64,000 nt of DNA from UBA7359 sp038142205 (lineage in GTDB: Bacteria; Pseudomonadota; Gammaproteobacteria; Eutrophobiales; Eutrophobiaceae), in NCBI GenBank assembly GCA_038142205.1, contig JAYQJO010000001.1:310001-374000 (forward strand), read 5' to 3'. The notes beneath the pieces were generated by a model. That model made no database searches. It was not told the DNA's origin and saw nothing but the letters and a program-made list of their open reading frames with translations. Numbering within the stretch: position 1 is the stretch's first letter; each line of letters opens with the position of its first letter. A program made the translations under genes and the position numbers. Below are positions 1 to 7,394 of the stretch, piece after piece.

Positions 1-188
1 CCGGATTTACCACGTTTGGTTAAGGTAATATTTAATAAACGCGCTGCTTTTTTCGCATCATCATAGAAAAGTTCGTAAAAGTCTCCCATACGGAAAAATA
101 GCAACATATCAGGGTGCTCAGCTTTAAAGCCAAGAAATTGCTGCATAACGGGCGTGTGTTGTGCGGTTTGCTTTGTCTGTACAGGCAT
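1..188 (-). CDS. mutS: DNA mismatch repair protein MutS, N-terminal fragment (runs off window)
   Basis: Reading the minus strand from an ATG at 188 gives 62 codons that run off the window. They include HPDMLLFFRMGDFYELFYDD, the hallmark of MutS domain I with the mismatch-contacting Phe-x-Glu (FYE) motif. MutS recognises base mismatches and small loops and starts methyl-directed repair in the cytoplasm. The gene lies 52 bp downstream of the last gene of the Tad locus on the same strand. No convincing terminator separates them, so partial read-through is possible. Only the N-terminus is present, so the length cannot be assessed. Confidence 0.93.
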   Translation of the reverse strand, partial: MPVQTKQTAQHTPVMQQFLGFKAEHPDMLLFFRMGDFYELFYDDAKKAARLLNITLTKRGKS

Positions 189-240
189 GGAAGGTTATTT
201 TATAAAAAATGCCTGAATTTAGCTATCACAGACTGACCGC

Positions 241-1188
241 TTAGCATGTATTTGGATCAGTAATTTTACATTCTACGGCAGGTGATTGCATCCGCATGAC
301 GGCTTGAGAATAAAGAACAATACTCCTTCTATTCGTTTCTTTGGGATTAGATATACAGCTTGTGGCAAAATCGCCTTCCGGCGGGCCAAAAAAACCGGGT
401 GGTGTCGATGCCGGATCAGCCCAATAACGTCCGTACTCCTGTTCTGTCGCAGGAGCTGTGCCTGGACCATATCGTTGCATTGCCCAAACTATGCGATTAA
501 TAAAAGGAATAATCAGCTCGTAGCAATAACCAACATGTATTTTTAACAGATTCGCATCCTGAATTGATTGCAACGAGTCACCTGCACCGACTGGAGTAGG
601 ATCGCGGTACATCAAGTTGTCATTTGGGATCATACTAACCTGTTTTAGGACACCATCGTCATTGACATCATGGTAGCCATCTCTACCGAGAATATTAAAA
701 GATCTTTGCGTAGGACTAACAACAGACACTTTTACATAGCCATCTTCTATCTGTTTCTGGATAACGCGTCGGCCACAAATAACACTGTCTGAATTAAAGT
801 TATTGATATTGGCATCCAATACACCTCGTAGACCATTGCCGGTGATTTTATTTGCGCCTACACGTCCTTCTCGTGCACTGTCGCTGCTATCAAAACTACT
901 CGTACAATCCCCGCCGCTATTAATACTCATATAACTGGTGGTATAGAGAGGCGCCATATTACTGGCAAATGCCATGTGCATGTCCTCGAGGCTGGCGTTA
1001 TTTAACGTACCTGCCCGAACAGTTTGAAAAGTAGCATAATTCAGCGTGATCTTCGCTTTGTAGATAAGGGAAAATTGAATAATACCTAGCACAAGTATCA
1101 ACATGACAGGCGCGACAATAACGAACTCAACCATCGCCTGAGCTTTGGAAAATTTATAACAGGTTTTTAATTTCCGAATGTTTCTCAT
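241..1188 (-). CDS. TadE-like pseudopilin, last gene of the Tad/Flp pilus locus
   Basis: The 315-residue protein has a short basic N-terminus, then KAQAMVEFVIVAPVMLILVL at about residues 15-34. This is the TadE-type prepilin-like hydrophobic segment with a Glu five residues into the motif. The remainder (residues 60-315) is a periplasmic domain with several Cys residues and no family I recognise. TadE-like proteins are minor pseudopilins that assemble with Flp pilin and are normally cut by a dedicated prepilin peptidase, which is not in this window. It lies 18 bp downstream of tadD and is the last gene of the minus-strand locus before mutS. The call rests on the N-terminal segment and the context. 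Confidence 0.8.
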   Translation of the reverse strand: MRNIRKLKTCYKFSKAQAMVEFVIVAPVMLILVLGIIQFSLIYKAKITLNYATFQTVRAGTLNNASLEDMHMAFASNMAPLYTTSYMSINSGGDCTSSFDSSDSAREGRVGANKITGNGLRGVLDANINNFNSDSVICGRRVIQKQIEDGYVKVSVVSPTQRSFNILGRDGYHDVNDDGVLKQVSMIPNDNLMYRDPTPVGAGDSLQSIQDANLLKIHVGYCYELIIPFINRIVWAMQRYGPGTAPATEQEYGRYWADPASTPPGFFGPPEGDFATSCISNPKETNRRSIVLYSQAVMRMQSPAVECKITDPNTC

Positions 1189-1206
1189 ACAGTTGTATTA
1201 ATAAAA

Positions 1207-1680
1207 CTACTCATTGTCCTGTTTAACGATGGATTCAATACCATCGAGTAAGTTTTTTGCTTTACTGTACATAGGATCATCTTTATCTGTATAGATTAGC
1301 ATTTCATTTAAGCTATAAGCGGTTTGTTTTAACTGAACAATACTCATGTTGAACCACGCTTTTGCAAAGCTTGGATCACGTATAACCGCTTCTTTATAAA
1401 GATTGATTGCCGCAGCAGGGCGATTAGTGCGTACATAGATATTACCAAGTCTGAACCAGTGCAAGGCTTCCTTGGGTAATTCTCTTATCAGTATTTCATA
1501 ATTACGCTCTGCATCCGCAAACTCATCATTTAAATAAGCTTGATCAGCCTGTTTTTGTATCTCGATTAAATCAGGTTTAGTTTGCTCTTCTTCTTTAACG
1601 CCTAATTGATTACAGGCACTGAGACTCAATAACATAGTAATGATAATAAAATATTTCAATCTAATTAGAAGGTTCATCAT
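1207..1680 (-). CDS. tadD: TadD-like TPR lipoprotein
   Basis: This 157-residue protein has a lipoprotein signal (IIITMLLSLSAC, Cys at about residue 23). Residues 40-150 are TPR-type helices, for example LHWFRLGNIYVRTNRPAAAI and AKAWFNMS. TadD proteins are lipoproteins of the Tad pilus machine, thought to help the secretin assemble at the outer membrane. The start overlaps the preceding DUF192 gene by 20 bp, which suggests translational coupling. Two adjacent ATG codons occur at the start. TPR lipoproteins are common, so the TadD assignment leans on position inside the tad locus. Confidence 0.8.
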   Translation of the reverse strand: MMNLLIRLKYFIIITMLLSLSACNQLGVKEEEQTKPDLIEIQKQADQAYLNDEFADAERNYEILIRELPKEALHWFRLGNIYVRTNRPAAAINLYKEAVIRDPSFAKAWFNMSIVQLKQTAYSLNEMLIYTDKDDPMYSKAKNLLDGIESIVKQDNE

Positions 1681-2020
1681 TCCATACCAGTTGTTGTCCA
1701 GTTTTTAGTTGTAGTGTGTTTATACTGTCTTCGACAAGTTCAAGAACGATACAGGAAGCATTTGATGCCGCCATGCGCCACGGTTTTAATGACTTGACGA
1801 GTTTTACTATAGTTAATTCTTTATCTAAAAAAACAACGTCAATGGTGTACTTCATGCCAAAGGTATGTACCGAAGAACAAGGCGTTATTAATAAACCTTC
1901 ATCATCTATTAATTTTTTTCTTGTTAATAAACCTAACATTCTTTCAAGAAAATTAGTTGTTTTATAAACTTCTCTGATTACACAGTGGCCATTAGCATCA
2001 GTCAATTGACCACAAATCAT
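1661..2020 (-). CDS. DUF192 family protein embedded in the tad operon
   Basis: The 119-residue protein matches the DUF192 fold: RMLGLLTRKKLIDDEGLLI, then a Phe-x-Met stretch (HTFGMKYTIDVVFLD) and a closing Leu/Gly pattern. DUF192 proteins are small beta-rich domains of unknown molecular function. It overlaps tadC by 4 bp (ATGA) and tadD by 20 bp, so it is tightly built into the operon rather than a passenger. No signal peptide is visible, although many family members are exported. The family call is solid, but its role in pilus biogenesis is only implied by the overlaps. Confidence 0.85.
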   Translation of the reverse strand: MICGQLTDANGHCVIREVYKTTNFLERMLGLLTRKKLIDDEGLLITPCSSVHTFGMKYTIDVVFLDKELTIVKLVKSLKPWRMAASNASCIVLELVEDSINTLQLKTGQQLVWNDEPSN

Positions 2021-2907
2021 AGCATTCCTTCACCAACAAACTTCATGGCGATAGGGAAGAGTAAGATAATAAAAGTGACCGGGAAGATAAATAAAACCAA
2101 TGGGAAAACCAGTTTTACTGGTGCTTCCATTGCCTGTTTTTCTGCACGTTGAAAACGTTCACTTCGTCTTTGATCGGATTGTACTCTGAGTACATTACCG
2201 AGCGAGGCACCCATTTTTTCTGCTTGTACAATCGAACTTACAAAACCGGTGATTTCCTGTATATCCAGCCTTTCAGCCATGCGTCTTAATGCATCTGCTC
2301 GAGATAAACCGGCACGAAGGTCGCGTAGTACAACAGCAAATTCATTTCTCAATGGCCCAGGTGTTGCTTTTTCCATTGCCTGTCCTAATGCACCTTGAAG
2401 GTTTAGACCTCCTTCAACACACATGGTTAAAAAATCTAAATAAACGGGCAGGGTACGGATGACAGCATCATCTCTTCTCTTACGTGTATCAGATAACCAG
2501 ATAACGGGCAGCATAAAACCTAATAGCGGTGTAATAATAAACCAGATGGGCTGAAAGTTTTTCAAACATATCATGACGAACAAAGCTAATAATGGAGCAA
2601 TGATTGCTGAAATAATACGTAAAGCTATAAATTGCTCCGCATTCAAAAGATAACTTACTCCAGAATGGGTGATTTTCGTTTCCGTTCTTTCAAGCATTTC
2701 ATAAGGAAAAAAAACAACTAAAAAGTTAGCAATGATTTGTATAAATGGCCAAAGTAATTTCAGTTTCCATGAGAGCGGATCCATATACGAGCGATCTTCA
2801 TTATCAACCATTGAGTAGAGTAGGCTGATTAACATGAAAAACAAAATAGCCGCTATGGCTATTGATATTAGTGTTCCACTAAAGTAAATATTATTCATCG
2901 TAGACAA
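2017..2907 (-). CDS. tadC: Tad pilus inner-membrane platform protein TadC
   Basis: The 296-residue protein has three or four membrane segments (residues about 8-30, 95-140, 265-290). A T2SSF domain lies at about 150-270, with the signature LDFLTMCVEGGLNLQGALGQ followed by LRAGLSRADALRRMAERL and FVSSIVQAEKMGASLG. TadB and TadC form the polytopic platform on which the CpaF ATPase acts to extrude Flp pilin. It follows tadB by 11 bp and overlaps the DUF192 gene. The length is normal for the family. Confidence 0.92.
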   Translation of the reverse strand: MSTMNNIYFSGTLISIAIAAILFFMLISLLYSMVDNEDRSYMDPLSWKLKLLWPFIQIIANFLVVFFPYEMLERTETKITHSGVSYLLNAEQFIALRIISAIIAPLLALFVMICLKNFQPIWFIITPLLGFMLPVIWLSDTRKRRDDAVIRTLPVYLDFLTMCVEGGLNLQGALGQAMEKATPGPLRNEFAVVLRDLRAGLSRADALRRMAERLDIQEITGFVSSIVQAEKMGASLGNVLRVQSDQRRSERFQRAEKQAMEAPVKLVFPLVLFIFPVTFIILLFPIAMKFVGEGML

Positions 2908-2918
2908 TTACCCATGCT

Positions 2919-3800
2919 TTAAACATCAATGCTGGTTATTTTATTTATGATGAAATAACCCATCGCTTCCATAGTAATGACGATTGTTAAAACTATCCAG
3001 CCTATGGTGGTGGTCCATAATTTACTCATTGCTTCAGGTTCCATAAAGTTTAACAAGACGCCTAAAAATATAGGTAATCCCGTCATGACTATACCTTGTA
3101 ATTTACCTTGTGCAGTTAAACCATCTATTTTTCCTTCCATCATTTCTTTTCGACGAAGTGTTTCGCCCAGCGTTTCCATTGTCTCTGCAAGGTTGCCGCC
3201 GACTTCACGGTTAATTAATAACGCGGTGACAAGCATATTAAAATCCTGGAGAGGAATACGCTTTTGCATATCTTTTATAGAGACTTCAAAATCAACACCG
3301 AGGCGCTGTTCTTTAAGAAATAATTCAAATTCCTGTGATAATGGAGCAGGGTGTTCTTTTACCATTGCTTCAAGGGCAATATTTAAACTTGCGCCAGCCC
3401 GCATAGCGCCGGATATCATTGCAAGTCCATCAGGCAGTTGTTTTTCTAAACGTTTTAATCGTTTTTTACGTACCGAACGATAAATGAAAGTCGGTAGAAA
3501 AAGAATAACGGCTAACATGGTAAATGTTGCTGGAAAATCCCGGGTAACTAGCCAGGTTAATATTGGGAAAACAACAATTGCAATCAGATTTAACATGAAT
3601 AATTGATTTGGATCGATAGACATGAACATGTCAGATGCATTAGCACTGGCTGTCGTGGTAAATTCTTTTTTGTAATTCTCCATGGCGACCATTGCTTTTT
3701 TTGCGACAATGAACCAAAGAGAACTGACCATCAGGAAAACAAAAAGCAGGGTTAGATAAAAGCTGGCACCTGCAGAGAGATTTAGAATTGAATCCATCAT
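2919..3800 (-). CDS. tadB: Tad pilus inner-membrane platform protein TadB
   Basis: The 293-residue protein has an N-terminal membrane segment (about 12-33), a central pair (about 68-105) and C-terminal segments (about 230-285). The T2SSF domain is at about 115-245: QLPDGLAMISGAMRAGASLN, then EVSIKDMQKRIP and NREVGGNLAETMETLGETLR. It is the partner of TadC in the inner-membrane platform of the Tad machine. The gene starts 7 bp after cpaF and ends 11 bp before tadC. Length and domain order are typical. Confidence 0.92.
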   Translation of the reverse strand: MMDSILNLSAGASFYLTLLFVFLMVSSLWFIVAKKAMVAMENYKKEFTTTASANASDMFMSIDPNQLFMLNLIAIVVFPILTWLVTRDFPATFTMLAVILFLPTFIYRSVRKKRLKRLEKQLPDGLAMISGAMRAGASLNIALEAMVKEHPAPLSQEFELFLKEQRLGVDFEVSIKDMQKRIPLQDFNMLVTALLINREVGGNLAETMETLGETLRRKEMMEGKIDGLTAQGKLQGIVMTGLPIFLGVLLNFMEPEAMSKLWTTTIGWIVLTIVITMEAMGYFIINKITSIDV

Positions 3801-3807
3801 GATCAGA

Positions 3808-5496
3808 TTAAGAGAAAATTGACATGTCTACAGGTAGGCCACGTTGTCGCATTTCTTCGTAGAAATGAGGAATTGCGCCTGTTGCTTCAAAATGACCTTT
3901 AACTTTTCCATTCTCATCAAAACCTTCTTGCTGATAACGGAAGATGTCTTGCATAGAAACAATGCCTGATTCAACGCCAGTAATCTCAGTAATATTAGTG
4001 AGGCGACGACTACCATCAGAGTAACGGGAAATCTGAACAATTAAATGAACTGCTGAAGCAACCATTTCTCGTATTGCTGATACTGGCAAGTCCAGTCCTG
4101 ACATCATCACCATGACTTCTAGACGTGCAATCATATCTCTTGGTGTATTTGCATGCGCTGTAGTTAATGAACCGTCATGTCCGGTATTCATCGCTTGCAA
4201 CATGTCCAATGTTTCTCCGCCACGACACTCACCAACAACAATTCGGTCGGGTCGCATACGTAAACAGTTTTTTACCAGATCACGAATTGGAATTGCGCCT
4301 TTACCTTCAAGGTTTGCCGGGCGTGCTTCAAGACTGACTAAATGCGGTTGATTCAATTTTAATTCCGCCGCATCCTCAACGGTAATAATACGCTCACTGG
4401 GAGGAATAAAGTTGGATAAAACATTCAGTAATGTAGTTTTACCACTACCTGTACCGCCAGAAATAAGAATGTTCATGTGATTGTTAACGGCTGTTTCCAG
4501 AAATTGCACCATGCTTTGATTCAAAGCTCCAAAGTTAACCAGATCCTGAGCCTGTAATTTTTGTTTCGCAAACTTACGAATCGTTAAACATGGTCCACGT
4601 AAAGCCAGCGGAGGAATGATCGCATTCACACGTGAGCCGTCTTTTAATCGGGCATCAACCAAAGGCGAACTTTCATCTATACGTCTTCCAAGTGGAGATA
4701 CAATACGTTCAATCGCAGTCATTACAGCATCGTCACTGGAAAAGGTGATGTCAGATAAAGTCAGTTTGCCAGATTGTTCGATAAAAATTTCATCGAACTT
4801 ATTAACCATGATTTCTGTAACATTTTCATCGGCAAGTAATTTTTCAAGCGGACCGAGACCTACGGCTTCATTCAACACTTCAGATGCGAGAAGTTGTCTA
4901 TCTACGTCGGCAGGTAATTTAGCATCCATCTCGGTAATGATTTCTTTGATCATCTTTTCAACATGTTTGCGCAGCGAGTCTTCGTCCATACTACTAATAT
5001 CAGTACGACGAAGATCCATAGCTGCTAATAATTCTTCATGTACGCGATTACGCCATTTGAATTTTTCATTATGTTGCAGATTTATGATGGTGTTACTCAG
5101 TTCTTCATTTTCAGCTAACACTTCATGCTGTTGAATACCGATAACCGTTTTCATATCTTCAAAAGCATCATCATCGTCAGGGTCTATTTCTTCCGCTGAG
5201 TCAGCGCTGATACCTGCTTGAATATGATAACCGGCAATGACAATCTTATCGGAAGTTCTTATAGGACCATGGTGTTCAACATCTTCACCATTGACTTCGA
5301 CACGAGTTTGTCCTGTCTTATCTTCAATAAATAGACCTTCTGAAGTTCGACTGATAACGGCATGGTATGGCGCTACTTTCCAGCCACGAAGCTGGATAAA
5401 GTTATCACGAGCCTTACCAATAGTGCACTCAGCAACCGGGCAACTGAAGTTCTGTATACGTTCGCCCTTACTGTTATTAACTAATACATCAAACAT
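3808..5496 (-). CDS. cpaF: Tad pilus assembly ATPase CpaF/TadA with an N-terminal FHA domain
   Basis: This 562-residue protein has two parts. Residues about 1-95 look like a forkhead-associated domain: GKARDNFIQL, then PYHAVI and a closing SDKIVIAGY. An acidic linker follows (EEIDPDDDDAFEDM, about 102-115). Residues about 150-560 are a T2SSE-type secretion ATPase with Walker A GGTGSGKT at 347-354, ITVEDAAELKL, RPDRIVVGECRGGETLDMLQ and a TAHAN motif. CpaF/TadA powers pilus extrusion and retraction at the cytoplasmic face of TadBC. The usual length is about 400-480, so the FHA module is an addition. FHA domains bind phosphothreonine, which suggests phospho-regulated assembly or placement. A CAGGAAA ribosome site precedes the start. 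Confidence 0.93.
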   Translation of the reverse strand: MFDVLVNNSKGERIQNFSCPVAECTIGKARDNFIQLRGWKVAPYHAVISRTSEGLFIEDKTGQTRVEVNGEDVEHHGPIRTSDKIVIAGYHIQAGISADSAEEIDPDDDDAFEDMKTVIGIQQHEVLAENEELSNTIINLQHNEKFKWRNRVHEELLAAMDLRRTDISSMDEDSLRKHVEKMIKEIITEMDAKLPADVDRQLLASEVLNEAVGLGPLEKLLADENVTEIMVNKFDEIFIEQSGKLTLSDITFSSDDAVMTAIERIVSPLGRRIDESSPLVDARLKDGSRVNAIIPPLALRGPCLTIRKFAKQKLQAQDLVNFGALNQSMVQFLETAVNNHMNILISGGTGSGKTTLLNVLSNFIPPSERIITVEDAAELKLNQPHLVSLEARPANLEGKGAIPIRDLVKNCLRMRPDRIVVGECRGGETLDMLQAMNTGHDGSLTTAHANTPRDMIARLEVMVMMSGLDLPVSAIREMVASAVHLIVQISRYSDGSRRLTNITEITGVESGIVSMQDIFRYQQEGFDENGKVKGHFEATGAIPHFYEEMRQRGLPVDMSIFS

Positions 5497-5513
5497 AATT
5501 ATTTCCTGAAGTT

Positions 5514-6992
5514 CTAATAAATGATGTTAAGGTTATTTTCATCAATTGCGTCAATGACACTTTTTATTCCTTCTTTAGCATATTCAATCGCATCTTTATT
5601 TATCTTTGAATCTGCATCAAATACGTTAGGGGTCAAAAAAATCACTAATTCACTTTTTCTATCTCGAAAGTTTTTTGATCTAAAAAGCGCACCTAATATT
5701 GGAATTTCACTTAGATATTTTAAACCACTGGTGTCTTTTGATGCTTGTTGATCAAGTAGACCAGACATGACCAGCGTTTCGCCTGAAGAGAGGACAACGT
5801 CAGCACTGGTAGAGCGTGTTATTAACCCCGGAACATTATTAATAGCAACTGAGCTATCGAGTGCACTGAGTTCAGTATCTACTCTTGCACGCACATTGTT
5901 TTCACGATCGACAGTGGGTTCAACATTTAATTGAATACCATATTGTTTAAATTCAATCGTGGTTCCATTGATGTTCGATATTTCAATTGGAAATTCGCCA
6001 CCAGCGAGGAAATCTGCAGAACCACCGCTTCGAACTGCTAGGCGCGGTTCCGCAAGTATCACCGCATTACCAGAACTAACGGCTAAATTAATTCGAGATG
6101 TGATTTCCGTGGCGATACCAAAGTATCCTAATGAACTTACACCCTGGCCTACTGAGTTTCCAAAATTCAAAGGTGTGGTAGTCGCTGCGCCGAGTTGATC
6201 ACCACGTTCAAATAATGTTGTCCCCCCAGCTGAAAAACCGGGAATAGAAGTATCCCATCCAATGCCTATTGTATCTGCGTAATTTTTATTAAATTCGGTA
6301 ATCTTGATATTCATCAAAACCATTTTATTTTCCGGGTTATCGAAATCTAAACTACCCGTGCGTGTTAAGTTCATAACCTCAGGTATCGCACCTTGAACCG
6401 TTTCGATGGCAGTTTCATAACCGCTTTCTATTTCACCAGTAAGAACAATTTTGTCACCAATGATACGTACATTAAGCCCACCTATATCTGCGAGCATTTC
6501 TTCAACCTGGGCTTTCGTTTTTTCCATGTTATTGATTGGGAAGTTGATGTTATTCATCACTTCTGGAAAGTTATCCATAACAATTTGGATTGCTTCTTCA
6601 TGACCGTCAGCAACAATACCTGACAAGACAATTTTTTCTCCGACAATACTGACTTTAATACCATCTATATCAGATAATAGTTTTCCGACTTCCTTTTTAC
6701 GATTAACAATATTATTTGCTTCTTCGGTAACGTGAACGAATAACTCAGATTCACTGCCATCAGTAAACCAGATATGAATATCACTTGAACCCGCGCCCTC
6801 TGCAATGAGTATCAATTTACCGTCATTGGAAACAGAGTTACTAACAATTTCGGGATTACCGACAGCAATACGATCTACCGCACCTATTTTGAGAACCTTA
6901 ATTTCACCCAGATAAAGTTCTATTCTTTCTGTGGCAAAGCTAAGTGCTGTCGTCATTGCTAAGAGACAAGCCAGGAATATTTTATTAATCAT
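5514..6992 (-). CDS. cpaC: Tad pilus outer-membrane secretin CpaC/RcpA
   Basis: The 492-residue protein begins with a signal peptide (cleavage near FATERIELYLGE). An N-terminal secretin/CpaC domain follows (about 20-85), then two BON-like repeats (about 90-140 and 155-205). These share the pattern I-V-G/D-K-I-V-L-S/T-G followed by A-I-x-x-V. The C-terminal secretin domain spans about 245-465, including NVEPTVDRENNVRARVDTE, SADVVLSSGETLVMSGLL and PILGALFRSKNFRDRKSELV. It forms the outer-membrane channel for the Flp pilus. Spacing to cpaF is 17 bp, and a 99-bp AT-rich gap precedes it. Confidence in the family is high. Confidence 0.93.
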   Translation of the reverse strand: MINKIFLACLLAMTTALSFATERIELYLGEIKVLKIGAVDRIAVGNPEIVSNSVSNDGKLILIAEGAGSSDIHIWFTDGSESELFVHVTEEANNIVNRKKEVGKLLSDIDGIKVSIVGEKIVLSGIVADGHEEAIQIVMDNFPEVMNNINFPINNMEKTKAQVEEMLADIGGLNVRIIGDKIVLTGEIESGYETAIETVQGAIPEVMNLTRTGSLDFDNPENKMVLMNIKITEFNKNYADTIGIGWDTSIPGFSAGGTTLFERGDQLGAATTTPLNFGNSVGQGVSSLGYFGIATEITSRINLAVSSGNAVILAEPRLAVRSGGSADFLAGGEFPIEISNINGTTIEFKQYGIQLNVEPTVDRENNVRARVDTELSALDSSVAINNVPGLITRSTSADVVLSSGETLVMSGLLDQQASKDTSGLKYLSEIPILGALFRSKNFRDRKSELVIFLTPNVFDADSKINKDAIEYAKEGIKSVIDAIDENNLNIIY

Positions 6993-7091
6993 GATTTTAA
7001 TTATCCTTCATACTTTCAAAATAGTGATGATTCAATTTAAATTGATATATTTAAAAACTATTACTTACTTTTCTATTGATAGATTAGTTCT

Positions 7092-7379
7092 TTAATCATC
7101 AACAGATACGGTTACTTGTTTAGCGATGCCATCCTCAGATTGTCCACCGACTATCATTTTGATAGAACGCTTTTTCTGATTCGATGCATTAACAGCATTC
7201 TTACTATTTTTTTTCAGAATATTGTTATCCGCATCAGAATCGGATGTACTTTCTTTTTTCATCGCTTCAATATCAGCATATGGATAATTCGATTCATCCT
7301 CAGCCATTACAGTTGAAACGCCGAGAGTCATACAAACTGATAACAAAGCAAGAACGTCGATAGCTAATCTATATTTCAT
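7092..7379 (-). CDS. Small secreted protein sharing a C-terminal motif with the neighbouring CpaB
   Basis: From the ATG at 7379 this encodes 95 residues. A TTG nine bases upstream is possible but less likely. There is a signal peptide (LAIDVLALLSVCMTLGVSTVMA), a charged low-complexity middle rich in Asp, Ser, Asn and Lys, and a C-terminal KMIVGGQSEDGIAKQVTVS. The last part closely resembles VIGGASEDGVAKAILMS near the C-terminus of CpaB, encoded immediately upstream. I do not recognise the family. Location between cpaB and cpaC suggests a periplasmic accessory of the pilus, perhaps in the slot that CpaD/RcpB fills elsewhere, but no CpaD similarity is visible. It starts 15 bp after cpaB. Confidence 0.65.
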   Translation of the reverse strand: MKYRLAIDVLALLSVCMTLGVSTVMAEDESNYPYADIEAMKKESTSDSDADNNILKKNSKNAVNASNQKKRSIKMIVGGQSEDGIAKQVTVSVDD

Positions 7380-7394
7380 AGCTATCAATATTCA

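Noticed and set aside
7032..7045. 14-bp AT-only palindrome between cpaC and the small secreted protein
   Set aside because: The stem is nearly all A/T (TCAATTTAAATTGA) and has no T tract, so neither a terminator nor an operator can be supported.
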